Assembly: GCA_001771055.1 (NCBI GenBank) | Contig: MESS01000113.1 | Coordinates: 29,335 to 36,485 of the forward strand | Direction of reading: 5' to 3' | DNA length: 7,151 bases | Origin: Caldithrix sp. RBG_13_44_9 | Lineage (GTDB): Bacteria; Calditrichota; Calditrichia; RBG-13-44-9 | Part shown: positions 1-6,307 of the stretch, piece after piece | Position numbering within the stretch: position 1 is the stretch's first letter | Layout of the letters: the number at the start of each line of letters is the position of its first letter | The notes under the pieces: generated by a model | Database searches by the model: none | What the model saw: the letters and a program-made list of their open reading frames with translations, nothing else | Told to the model about the DNA's origin: nothing | Translations under genes and position numbers: made by a program

Positions 1-62
1 AAATGGGTATTTTTTATAAAATATTCTGTCTGCTGGTCATATCATTCGTTGCTTTTGGCTAA
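1..62 (+). CDS. C-terminal fragment of an upstream gene, probably a membrane protein (partial)
   Basis: The frame starting at base 3 is open from the window edge to a TAA at 60-62 and encodes about 19 residues, mostly hydrophobic (FCLLVISFVAFG at the end). This looks like a last transmembrane helix ending a few residues before the C-terminus, as in many permeases. The next gene starts 24 bases later with its own AAGGAG, which fits operon-style packing. If it is a transporter tail, it would be a natural uptake partner for the sugar enzymes that follow, but this is inference. The frame contains an ATG at base 3, so a tiny hydrophobic ORF cannot be excluded. A second frame is open to the TGA at 64-66 but looks less protein-like. 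Confidence 0.4.
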   Translation, partial: MGIFYKIFCLLVISFVAFG

Positions 63-86
63 ATGAGGAAGGAGTGAAAAATAGTT

Positions 87-944
87 ATGAAAAAAATCTT
101 TCAGTACCCTCCCTGGTTGGTGGAATATACAGTGGAAGATGGTGCCAGATTGGATCGTCTGGCTTTTGACAACTATGATCTCCTGACTACCGAACCGAAA
201 TCTTTCCGTCCCCCATCCACTGATTACGGAGAGTATGAAAATCGTCCGGTGTATGGTTATGATGATTGTTTCCCCTCGGTAGAATCATGCTTATATCCGG
301 GAAGTAATTGGCGCATTCCCGATCATGGCGAGGTATGCTGGCTCAGCTGGAAAGTAGCTCCGAAAACCAATGGCCTGGTTTTCGTGGTTAAAAGCCAGGT
401 GCTTCCAGTTCAATTTACCCGCAAAATGCTTTTCAGTGAAACCGGACTCAATTGGGTTTTTGAGGTTTTTAACGAGGGTGACAAAGCTGTACCTTTCCAG
501 CATGTCATTCATCCGCTGATGCCTCTGAATGAAGTAGTGGATTTTCATCTTCCCGGTTTTGAATCAGTTTACAATGCCACCACCCATACCATGATGGAGC
601 TGAAAAATCCAGATGAGGTACGTAAGTTTTTACTGAGGCAACCCCTTGGGGTGACCAATATGCTGTTCGTTCAGCGAGTCAAGCCCGGGAAACTGAGTCT
701 GACCTTTAAGAAAGGAATTCGTCTGGAAATGAACTTCCCGGAAAAGAAATTTCCTACTGTGGGGATCTGGTGGAATAATTCTGCTTATCCCGATGAGGAT
801 GGCTGCCGCCGGAATGAGTGTGCCTTTGAACCCATACCCGGTTTGAACAGTTCATTGAGCGATGCCCATAAGCATAATTTGAATCTGTCGGTGGCACCGA
901 AGGAAAAATATACCTGGCAGATCCAGTGGAAGATATACCGTTAG
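87..944 (+). CDS. Galactose-mutarotase-fold sugar epimerase (aldose 1-epimerase-like)
   Basis: The 285-residue protein has no signal peptide and is predicted to be cytoplasmic. It reads as a member of the galactose-mutarotase-like superfamily, which interconverts sugar anomers with a His/Glu acid-base pair. Visible landmarks are a sugar-site DHGE motif at residues 79-82, a histidine pair in PFQHVIHPL (His139 and His142, the latter the better candidate for the catalytic His), and the C-terminal ECAFEP motif with Glu248 where mutarotases carry the catalytic base. A final beta-strand run (YTWQIQWKI) follows the usual L-x-P-x-E-x-Y-x-W pattern. The length fits the shorter bacterial members. AAGGAG at 69-74 lies 12 bases before the ATG, slightly far but usable. 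An ATG at 63 is in frame but runs into a TGA at once, so 87 is the start. The neighbouring aldolase and kinase support a role in sugar catabolism. The actual sugar is unknown, and epimerisation at another carbon is possible. Confidence 0.75.
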   Translation: MKKIFQYPPWLVEYTVEDGARLDRLAFDNYDLLTTEPKSFRPPSTDYGEYENRPVYGYDDCFPSVESCLYPGSNWRIPDHGEVCWLSWKVAPKTNGLVFVVKSQVLPVQFTRKMLFSETGLNWVFEVFNEGDKAVPFQHVIHPLMPLNEVVDFHLPGFESVYNATTHTMMELKNPDEVRKFLLRQPLGVTNMLFVQRVKPGKLSLTFKKGIRLEMNFPEKKFPTVGIWWNNSAYPDEDGCRRNECAFEPIPGLNSSLSDAHKHNLNLSVAPKEKYTWQIQWKIYR

Positions 945-982
945 CTGCAGAGTGACTCATCACCTGGAAGATGGCTTAAACA

Positions 983-997
983 ATTTTCCGGGAAAAT
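983..997. promoter_or_regulatory. 15-bp palindrome, possible operator upstream of the aldolase gene
   Basis: ATTTTCC-G-GGAAAAT is a perfect inverted repeat with 7-bp arms around a central G. It lies 39 bases after the mutarotase stop and about 100 bases before the aldolase start. No T-run follows it, so it does not look like a terminator. The symmetry and length suit a dimeric repressor site, but there is only one copy in the window and no regulator gene to link it to. A weaker 6-bp repeat (CTGAGG at 1019-1024, CCTCAG at 1039-1044) lies downstream. Confidence 0.25.
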
Positions 998-1096
998 ATC
1001 AAGTTTCCACTTTGCTCACTGAGGTCAAATTATTTTTTCCTCAGATTATGAGACAGTTCTGTTTTTAAAAATCGAATATAGTCAGGGAAGCACCCT

Positions 1097-2101
1097 ATGC
1101 CATTAATTTTAGAAAGACCGCAGGTTCTGGATGTCTATTCTGAAGCTGCAGAGCGGAAATGGGTATTGCCTGCTTTTAATGTAGAAAACCTGACCACCAC
1201 CGAAGCGATTCTGACAGCGGTTTATGAATATGGCCGGCTGGTCGGTATAGAAAACCTGCCGATAATCATTGGGATTACCAATACATATGAACACCGTCCG
1301 CAGGCAGTTTATTATACCCATACCCGGAAGTGGGAGCTGGGAATGAAGTTGTTCCTCATTAACCTGCATGCGTTGCTTTCGGAAGTATCCCCTTTTAACC
1401 GGCTCAGGGTGATGATACACCTGGATCATATTCAGTGGGACCATGACCGCGAGCTGCTGGACTGGGATATGGGACAATTTTCTTCGATCATGTATGATGC
1501 CTCCACTTTACCTCTGGAGGAAAACGTCCAGATGACCGCGGCTTTTGTAAAGAAAAACCACCAGTCTGTTCTGATAGAAGGGGTGTGCGATGAGATCAAA
1601 TCCTCCGGCGGCACCGACCAGAATGATATCACCGATCCTGACCTGGCTGAAAAATATTATCAACGAACCGGAGTGGATATTTTGGTAGCAAACCTGGGAA
1701 CGGAACATCGTGCGGCTGCTCCCCGTCTGCAGTACCGCAGTGATATTGCCTGTGAAATCAGCAGGCGCCTCGGTCCCCGGCTCTGTTTGCATGGGACTTC
1801 CTCGGTACCCCCGCAAAAATTGAAACACCTTTTTGCTGACGGCATTTGCAAAGTGAATATCTGGACAGCCCTGGAGCGCGATAGCTCTCCGATGCTTTTC
1901 GAGGACATGCTTCTAAATGCCGCTAAGATCGTAGGACCGGAAAAAGCCCAAAAATTAGCTGCTAAAGACCTTTTGGGAAGAAAAGTGGACTTGCAGAGTA
2001 ATCCGGCGCTCAACCATTTCACAACCACCTATCGCCAGGAAATAATCTTTCAGTGCATGAAAAATATTATTACCGGTTATTTAAAAATCTGGTATGTGTG
2101 A
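1097..2101 (+). CDS. Zinc-dependent class II aldolase of the fructose-bisphosphate aldolase fold, divergent substrate site
   Basis: The 334-residue cytoplasmic protein is related to FbaA, GatY/KbaY and IolJ. Family landmarks occur in order: PAFNVENL (about 25-32), HLDH at 108-111 (catalytic Asp110, zinc ligand His111), MYDAS and LEENV (about 132-144), the second zinc histidine His204 in GTEHR, the third, His232, in LHGTSS, and CKVNIWTA near the C-terminus. The catalytic Asp and all three zinc histidines are therefore present. Several phosphate-site positions differ from canonical enzymes: HGGSG/HGGTG is HGTSS, NVNTD/E is NIWTA, and the Gly after the second zinc His is Arg. The ELG motif after the EGELG/EAELG glutamate is replaced by a longer GVCDEI loop. 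It is also longer than the roughly 285 residues of FbaA, mainly in a loop before HLDH (about 50-105) and a C-terminal tail. AGGGAAG at 1084-1090 sets the start. Together with the downstream sugar kinase it probably cleaves a phosphorylated ketose or keto-acid. The substrate cannot be named. Confidence 0.85.
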   Translation: MPLILERPQVLDVYSEAAERKWVLPAFNVENLTTTEAILTAVYEYGRLVGIENLPIIIGITNTYEHRPQAVYYTHTRKWELGMKLFLINLHALLSEVSPFNRLRVMIHLDHIQWDHDRELLDWDMGQFSSIMYDASTLPLEENVQMTAAFVKKNHQSVLIEGVCDEIKSSGGTDQNDITDPDLAEKYYQRTGVDILVANLGTEHRAAAPRLQYRSDIACEISRRLGPRLCLHGTSSVPPQKLKHLFADGICKVNIWTALERDSSPMLFEDMLLNAAKIVGPEKAQKLAAKDLLGRKVDLQSNPALNHFTTTYRQEIIFQCMKNIITGYLKIWYV

Positions 2102-2123
2102 GCAGCAATAAAATTTTGTACTA

Positions 2124-2152
2124 TTGACAGGTGGTGGCTTGAAAAACATAAG
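2124..2152 (+). promoter_or_regulatory. Possible sigma70-type promoter for the kinase gene
   Basis: A perfect -35 hexamer TTGACA (2124-2129) is followed after 17 bases by CATAAG (2147-2152), which matches TATAAT at only four of six positions and lacks the important final T. It lies about 60 bases upstream of the kinase start, in a 108-base gap. The spacing is ideal but the -10 is poor, so the call is tentative. If the organism belongs to Bacteroidetes, this promoter type would not be the standard one. Confidence 0.22.
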
Positions 2153-2209
2153 GTATGGCATGGCTCAGGTTTTGAAAAGTAAGATGATCATATTTTTAAG
2201 GTTTAGAGA

Positions 2210-3706
2210 ATGAATTTTCTTGGAGTCGATATTGGCACCAGCGGTTGCAAGGCGGTGGTAGTAAATGCGGATGGTCAACAACTCTGGGTAGCCAATCGTG
2301 AATATGATGTTACTTTTTCCGATGATGGCGGGGCAGAGCTGAATTCTGATGAGGTGATGCAGAAATGTTTTGCGGTTATCAGGGAATGTTCTTCAAAAGT
2401 TAAACCTGATTCGGTCAAAGGTCTGGGTATCTCCAGTCAGGGAGAAGCATTCACTGCGATTGGCGGAAAAAAGGAGACTCTATCTCCCGCCATGGTGTCG
2501 TCAGATTTGAGATCCAAAGCGTATGTGGAAAATTTTCTTCGGAAATTTGGGGAAGAAAAACTTTATCAGACTACCGGACATACAGCCCACCCCTTATTTA
2601 CTGTTTTCAAACTTTTGTGGTTAAAAAACCACAAACCTGAGGTCTGGAAAAAGGCTCGTTTTTTTTTATGTTTTGAAGACCTGTTACTGTTCAGACTGGG
2701 TCTAGAACCAACCATCAGCTGGCCACTGGCCGGTAGAACCATGATGTTCGATATCCGGAAACATCAGTGGGATCCGGATATTTTAGCGGCGGTGGGAATA
2801 TCGCAAAAACAGCTGGCGTTTCCACTTTCCTCCGGGAGCATGGTGGGAAAAATTAATTCAAATCTGGCCCGTGACCTTGGTTTATCCACCAACACTTTTG
2901 TGGTAACCGGCGGTCATGATCAGCCATGCAGTGCCCTAGGCGCGGGAGTTACTGAGCCCGGCATGGCAATGTATGGCACCGGGACAGTAGAATGTATCAC
3001 CCCGGCCTTCGCCAAGCCGATTTTTTCGGATCGGCTGCACAAAAACAATCTCTGCACCTACGATCATACCGTCAAAGATATGTATACCACGGTTGCTTTC
3101 AGTATAACCGGCGGTAATATTTTAAAATGGTTCAGAGATGAGTTTGCTGAGCATGAGATCCAGGAAGCACAGAAATCTGGAAAAAATGCCTATGAACTGC
3201 TGCTGGAGCAGATAGGAAATAAACCCTCCCATCTGCTGGTGTTACCATACTTCACCCCCTCGGGTACTCCCTATTTTGACACTTCTACCAAGGGTGCTAT
3301 TCTGGGATTGCGATTATCTACCCATCGGGGGGAATTTTTAAGGGCACTGCTGGAAGGGGTGACCTTTGAAATGCGGTTGAATCTGGAGATCCTGGAAAAC
3401 TCAGGTTACCGGATCGACGAATTGCGGGCGGTAGGAGGAGGCGCAAAATCCATGGTCTGGATGCAGCTGAAGGCGGATGTGATCGGAAAAAAAATCAGCA
3501 TCATGAATGTGGTGGAAGCCGGTTGTTTCGGCGCAGCAATGCTGGCCTGTGCAGCTGATACCGGAGAACCGATCCGTGATCTGGCAGCCAGGTGGGTCAA
3601 ACCGGTTACATCGCTGCATCCCCGGATGCAAAATACCCGCTGGTACGACCAGCGGTTCCAACTTTATCGGCAACTCTATGACACAATTAAAAACCTTCCC
3701 GTCTAG
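2210..3706 (+). CDS. FGGY-family carbohydrate (ketose) kinase
   Basis: The 498-residue cytoplasmic protein has the length and order of motifs of xylulokinase-type FGGY kinases, which transfer the ATP gamma-phosphate to a ketose or polyol. The N-terminal actin-like domain opens with GVDIGTSGCK (Asp7, Gly9, Thr10, Lys14: phosphate loop). The sugar-site strand reads GISSQGEA (71-80), where xylulokinases usually have GQMHG. The catalytic base is Asp237 in GGHDQP. The C-terminal domain carries TGGN-like and GGGAKS (409-414) adenosine-binding motifs and ends in a helix after MNVVEAGCFGAAMLA. The SSQGE signature argues against simply calling it XylB, and ribulose-, fuculose- or other polyol-type specificity remains open. 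The start gives the standard FGGY N-terminus directly, although the ribosome binding site is weak (AAGG about 8 bases upstream, or AGAG adjacent). The upstream aldolase gene suggests its product is the aldolase substrate. A run of nine T (2659-2667) lies inside the gene. Confidence 0.88.
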   Translation: MNFLGVDIGTSGCKAVVVNADGQQLWVANREYDVTFSDDGGAELNSDEVMQKCFAVIRECSSKVKPDSVKGLGISSQGEAFTAIGGKKETLSPAMVSSDLRSKAYVENFLRKFGEEKLYQTTGHTAHPLFTVFKLLWLKNHKPEVWKKARFFLCFEDLLLFRLGLEPTISWPLAGRTMMFDIRKHQWDPDILAAVGISQKQLAFPLSSGSMVGKINSNLARDLGLSTNTFVVTGGHDQPCSALGAGVTEPGMAMYGTGTVECITPAFAKPIFSDRLHKNNLCTYDHTVKDMYTTVAFSITGGNILKWFRDEFAEHEIQEAQKSGKNAYELLLEQIGNKPSHLLVLPYFTPSGTPYFDTSTKGAILGLRLSTHRGEFLRALLEGVTFEMRLNLEILENSGYRIDELRAVGGGAKSMVWMQLKADVIGKKISIMNVVEAGCFGAAMLACAADTGEPIRDLAARWVKPVTSLHPRMQNTRWYDQRFQLYRQLYDTIKNLPV

Positions 3707-3795
3707 CCAGGAAAGAATTAGCTGATAAAATTGAGAAAGAGGAGATCACAGCCGACAAATTACTGGTTCAGCTTTTAGAGATTCTTATATTTTGA
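3691..3795 (+). pseudogene. Orphan open frame after the kinase, possible gene remnant
   Basis: From a TAA at 3688-3690 to a TGA at 3793-3795 a frame different from the kinase stays open for 34 codons. From 3709 it reads like real protein: RKELADKIEKEEITADKLL followed by a leucine-rich end, an amphipathic helix profile rich in Lys and Glu. There is no ATG, GTG or TTG start and no ribosome binding site, and it overlaps the last 16 bases of the kinase. It could be the leftover C-terminus of a deleted gene or chance. I do not recognise a family. Confidence 0.18.
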
Positions 3796-3838
3796 ATAAA
3801 ATCAAAAGGAAAACATAGTTCTAATTTTTGCGAGTGAT

Positions 3839-5032
3839 ATGATGAATTTTCCGGATAAATATTATGTCCTTTTAAAGCCAAAGTCTAAATCCAATTTATC
3901 AGAGGAGTTTCGATCCTGTCTCACTCAATTGGATGAAATCCTCCTTCATCATGAATTGAATGCTGAGGCAGTGATCAAACAAACTATTTTCATTCAATCA
4001 AAAAACAATGAAGAATATTATAAGCAGTCAAATTCTCTTTTGGCGGAATTAAGGAAGTACTATCCTGTCACTTTACCACCGACGTCTTTCGTAGCCCAGC
4101 CGCCGGAGAACCAACTAAAATGTGCGGTGGAATTAATAATTCTAAATAAGAAAGAGTCAGCTGTCACTCTGGAAAGAAAAGAAATAAATAACCTGACTTA
4201 TTCGGTTGTGAAATATCCCAACACCCGAGAGGTATATGCTGGTGGATTGACCAAAAATTGTACCTCATCTTCCATTTTAGAGTGCGCTGAAAATTCTTTT
4301 GATCTCATGGAAGGAATTTTAAAAAGTGAACAATTCTCATTTGCCAATGTCGTGCGGCAATGGAATTATATTGAAAACATCCTGGGGATCAATTTTAAGA
4401 ATCAGGAAATGATGCAGAATTATCAGGTGTTCAATGATGTGAGATCACGCTACTACTCGAAGAATTCATTTGTAAACGGTTATCCTGCCGCTACCGGAAT
4501 CGGGATGAATACCGGTGGAGTTGTGCTGGAATTTGTGGCAGTGAATCACTCACCTGGTGTCCGGATAGTCGCCATAAAAAATCCACGGCAAATGAGTGCC
4601 TATACCTATTCCGATGAAGTCCTGGTGGGAAAGCCAATCAGCCAGGCTGCCGGTAAAGCATCTCCAAAATTCGAACGGGCAAAATATGTTTCCTTTGAAA
4701 ATACGGCGCAAGTGTATGTATCCGGCACTGCCGCTATCATCGGGCAGAATTCGAATCCGGAGCAAAATGCCAGAGAACAAACCATTACCACCATCGAAAA
4801 CATTCAACAACTGCTCTCGGAAATGAATTTGCAAAGACATCATATTGATCTGAAATCAGGTAAGATTGCACTCTCTTATTTACGGGTGTATGTAAAAAAT
4901 AGAAAAAGTTTGAGTCAGGTGAAATCGGTTTGCGAGCAATATTTTCCGCAAGTTCCGACTTTATATCTCATCTCAGATATTTGCCGGAAAGAATTACTGG
5001 TGGAAATTGAAGGGATTGCTGAGTGGCATTAA
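3839..5032 (+). CDS. RidA-superfamily protein with chorismatase (FkbO/Hyg5/XanB2-type) signature
   Basis: The 397-residue protein is cytoplasmic, with no signal peptide. Three RidA-like segments can be read. Segment 1 (about 1-110) has a helix ending in QTIFIQ, then KCAVELIIL. Segment 2 (about 113-245) has VYAGGL, RQWNYIENI (Trp175-Tyr177), YQVFNDVRSRYY and YPAATGIG (215-222). Segment 3 (about 246-397) has IKNPRQMSAY, VYVSGTAAIIGQ, and DICRKELLVEIEG (Cys382, Glu389). The motifs of segments 2 and 3 and their order are those of chorismatases, which hydrolyse chorismate to a cyclohexadiene diol acid or to 3-hydroxybenzoate. Cys382 and Glu389 have the same +7 spacing as Hyg5 Cys327/Glu334 (recalled from the literature), which would favour the 3-hydroxybenzoate type. 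Classical RidA Arg105 is not evident in segment 3. ATG codons at 3839 and 3842 compete, and GAGTG at 3832-3836 is better spaced for 3842. The gene is AT-rich compared with region 1. No aromatic-pathway gene is nearby, so the role is open, and a plain RidA-like deaminase is the alternative. Confidence 0.7.
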   Translation: MMNFPDKYYVLLKPKSKSNLSEEFRSCLTQLDEILLHHELNAEAVIKQTIFIQSKNNEEYYKQSNSLLAELRKYYPVTLPPTSFVAQPPENQLKCAVELIILNKKESAVTLERKEINNLTYSVVKYPNTREVYAGGLTKNCTSSSILECAENSFDLMEGILKSEQFSFANVVRQWNYIENILGINFKNQEMMQNYQVFNDVRSRYYSKNSFVNGYPAATGIGMNTGGVVLEFVAVNHSPGVRIVAIKNPRQMSAYTYSDEVLVGKPISQAAGKASPKFERAKYVSFENTAQVYVSGTAAIIGQNSNPEQNAREQTITTIENIQQLLSEMNLQRHHIDLKSGKIALSYLRVYVKNRKSLSQVKSVCEQYFPQVPTLYLISDICRKELLVEIEGIAEWH

Positions 5033-5079
5033 ACTCAGAACATTTCTTATGCTTCCCGGCAATTTCAGAATTTGCCATA

Positions 5080-5109
5080 TTTTGTAGGATCACAAATTTT
5101 TGTAGGATC
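5080..5109. repeat. Tandem 12-bp direct repeat, candidate operator upstream of the amidohydrolase gene
   Basis: TTTTGTAGGATC occurs at 5080-5091 and again at 5098-5109, exactly 18 bases apart. The first copy also forms an inverted repeat, TTTGT-AGGATC-ACAAA (5081-5096), and the second an imperfect one ending in TGTAA. The pair lies about 90 bases before the next start codon in the longest gap of the window. This architecture suits two adjacent dimer sites for a transcription factor. No regulator gene is visible nearby, so the assignment is inferred from the pattern alone. Confidence 0.4.
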
Positions 5110-5131
5110 TGTAATATCGATTAAAGTAATC

Positions 5132-5158
5132 AGGGCAGAGTGTTGATGATTCTGCCTT
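5132..5158 (+). terminator. Hairpin before the amidohydrolase gene (weak terminator or attenuator)
   Basis: AGGGCAGAG (5132-5140) pairs with TTCTGCCTT (5150-5158) through seven Watson-Crick pairs and two G-U pairs, around a 9-base loop. Only a short, interrupted T-run follows (TTTGATAATAAAATT), so termination would be weak. It ends about 40 bases before the next ATG. It may end the chorismatase-like transcript, attenuate read-through, or protect a processed 5' end. Confidence 0.3.
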
Positions 5159-5198
5159 TGATAATAAAATTGTATCGAATCAAAAGAAAGGAGTAAAC

Positions 5199-6302
5199 AT
5201 GTTTAATTTACCCGGGTATTTGAGAACCATCACTCTCACTTTTTTTGCTGTACTTTTTCTGGTCTGGATGGGCTGCGAGCCAAACCAGTACACCATGGAG
5301 GATTTTAGCAAGGTTGAAAAAATTGATGTTCATGTGCATGTGAATGCTGATAATCCCGCTTTTCTGGAACAGGCTCAGGCTGACAATTTTAGGCTTCTGA
5401 CCATCAATGTGGATTATCCGGATTTTCCACCAGTCGAGGTACAGCAGAAGGTGGCTATGACCTGGAAAAGTGCTTATCCGGACCGGATTGCCTATGCCTC
5501 CACTTTTTATATGACAGGGTGGGATTCGGAAGACTGGCAGCAAAAGACCATCGAACATCTGGACAGCACTTTTGCAGCAGGAGCGGTGGCAGTGAAGATC
5601 TGGAAAAATATCGGCATGGATTTCCGGGATAAAGATAGCAACCTGGTGATGGTGGATGATCCCAAGTTCGATAAAATTTTCCGCCTTATTCACAGTAAAA
5701 ATATCCCGCTGCTCAGTCATGCCGGAGAACCGAAGGATTGCTGGTTGCCTGTTGAGGAAATGATGGTGAATGGTGATAAAGCATATTTCCAGCACCATCC
5801 GCAATACTATATGTATCTGCATCCGGAAATGCCATCATATGAAGAACAAATGTCTGCCAGAGACCGCATGTTAGAAAAAAATAAAGATATCACATTCATG
5901 GCGGTCCATCTGGCCAGTTTGGAATGGAGCGTGGATGAAATAGCCAAATTCCTGGATCGCTTTCCAAAGGCAGTGGTAGACATAGCCGCCAGGACCGGTC
6001 AGGTGCAATATCAATCCAGCCGTGACCGGGAAAAAGTAAGACAATTCTTCATCAAATACCAGGATCGGATTCTATATGCCACCGATATAACTCAGGAAGT
6101 GAATGGTGATGTGAATGAATTTAAACAGGGAGTTCATGAAGGATGGTTGAGTGACTGGAAATATTTCGTCACCGACTCTACCATGACGGTTTCGGATCTG
6201 GACAGTTCTTTTCAGGGCTTAGCCTTGCCGGCAAAAGTGATTGATAAATTCTATCGCATAAATTCCGAGAAATTATTGCCCGGGGCCTGGAATAAAGAAT
6301 AA
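5199..6302 (+). CDS. Exported lipoprotein of the amidohydrolase-2 (metal-dependent TIM-barrel hydrolase) family
   Basis: The 367-residue protein starts with a lipoprotein-type signal: Arg9, a hydrophobic stretch (about 11-24), then WMG-Cys26 as the likely lipidated residue. The -3 Trp is not canonical. The mature part reads as an Amidohydro_2 TIM barrel. DVHVHV (Asp43-Val48) gives the metal-binding His45 and His47 on strand 1, VKIW (Lys133) a mid-barrel strand, SHAGEP His174, AVHLAS His237, and YATDIT Asp296 the usual last metal/catalytic aspartate. The full metal set is therefore present, suggesting an active hydrolase or decarboxylase. The family includes lactonases such as fuconolactonase-type enzymes, and decarboxylases such as ACMSD and gamma-resorcylate decarboxylase. 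Most are cytosolic, so an exported lipid-anchored form is notable. AAAGGAG at 5187-5193, 5 bases before the ATG, is the strongest ribosome binding site in the window. Substrate unknown. Confidence 0.8.
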   Translation: MFNLPGYLRTITLTFFAVLFLVWMGCEPNQYTMEDFSKVEKIDVHVHVNADNPAFLEQAQADNFRLLTINVDYPDFPPVEVQQKVAMTWKSAYPDRIAYASTFYMTGWDSEDWQQKTIEHLDSTFAAGAVAVKIWKNIGMDFRDKDSNLVMVDDPKFDKIFRLIHSKNIPLLSHAGEPKDCWLPVEEMMVNGDKAYFQHHPQYYMYLHPEMPSYEEQMSARDRMLEKNKDITFMAVHLASLEWSVDEIAKFLDRFPKAVVDIAARTGQVQYQSSRDREKVRQFFIKYQDRILYATDITQEVNGDVNEFKQGVHEGWLSDWKYFVTDSTMTVSDLDSSFQGLALPAKVIDKFYRINSEKLLPGAWNKE

Positions 6303-6307
6303 CATCT

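Noticed and set aside
952..963. Short inverted repeat GTGA-CTCA-TCAC after the mutarotase stop
   Set aside because: Arms of only four bases are expected by chance, and no T-run follows.
1109..2028. Several 66-122 codon antisense frames opposite the aldolase gene
   Set aside because: They overlap each other and a confidently assigned gene; their composition is what antisense of a moderately GC-rich gene gives.
3507..3725. 72-codon frame overlapping the end of the kinase and running past its stop
   Set aside because: The kinase frame carries the conserved C-terminal motifs in this stretch; the alternative frame has no recognisable pattern and no ribosome binding site.
4596..4826. 76-codon + strand frame within the chorismatase-like gene
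   Set aside because: The main frame encodes the NPRQxSAY and VSGTAAIIG motifs across this stretch, so the other frame is a shadow.
5143..5165. Promoter pairing TTGATG with GATAAT before the amidohydrolase gene
   Set aside because: The hexamers are only 11 bases apart, too close for a sigma70 promoter, and both overlap or abut the hairpin.
5208..5822. 204-codon open frame on the - strand inside the amidohydrolase gene
   Set aside because: It lies wholly antisense to a gene with clear family motifs, its translation is low in domain-like pattern, and it has no convincing ribosome binding site.
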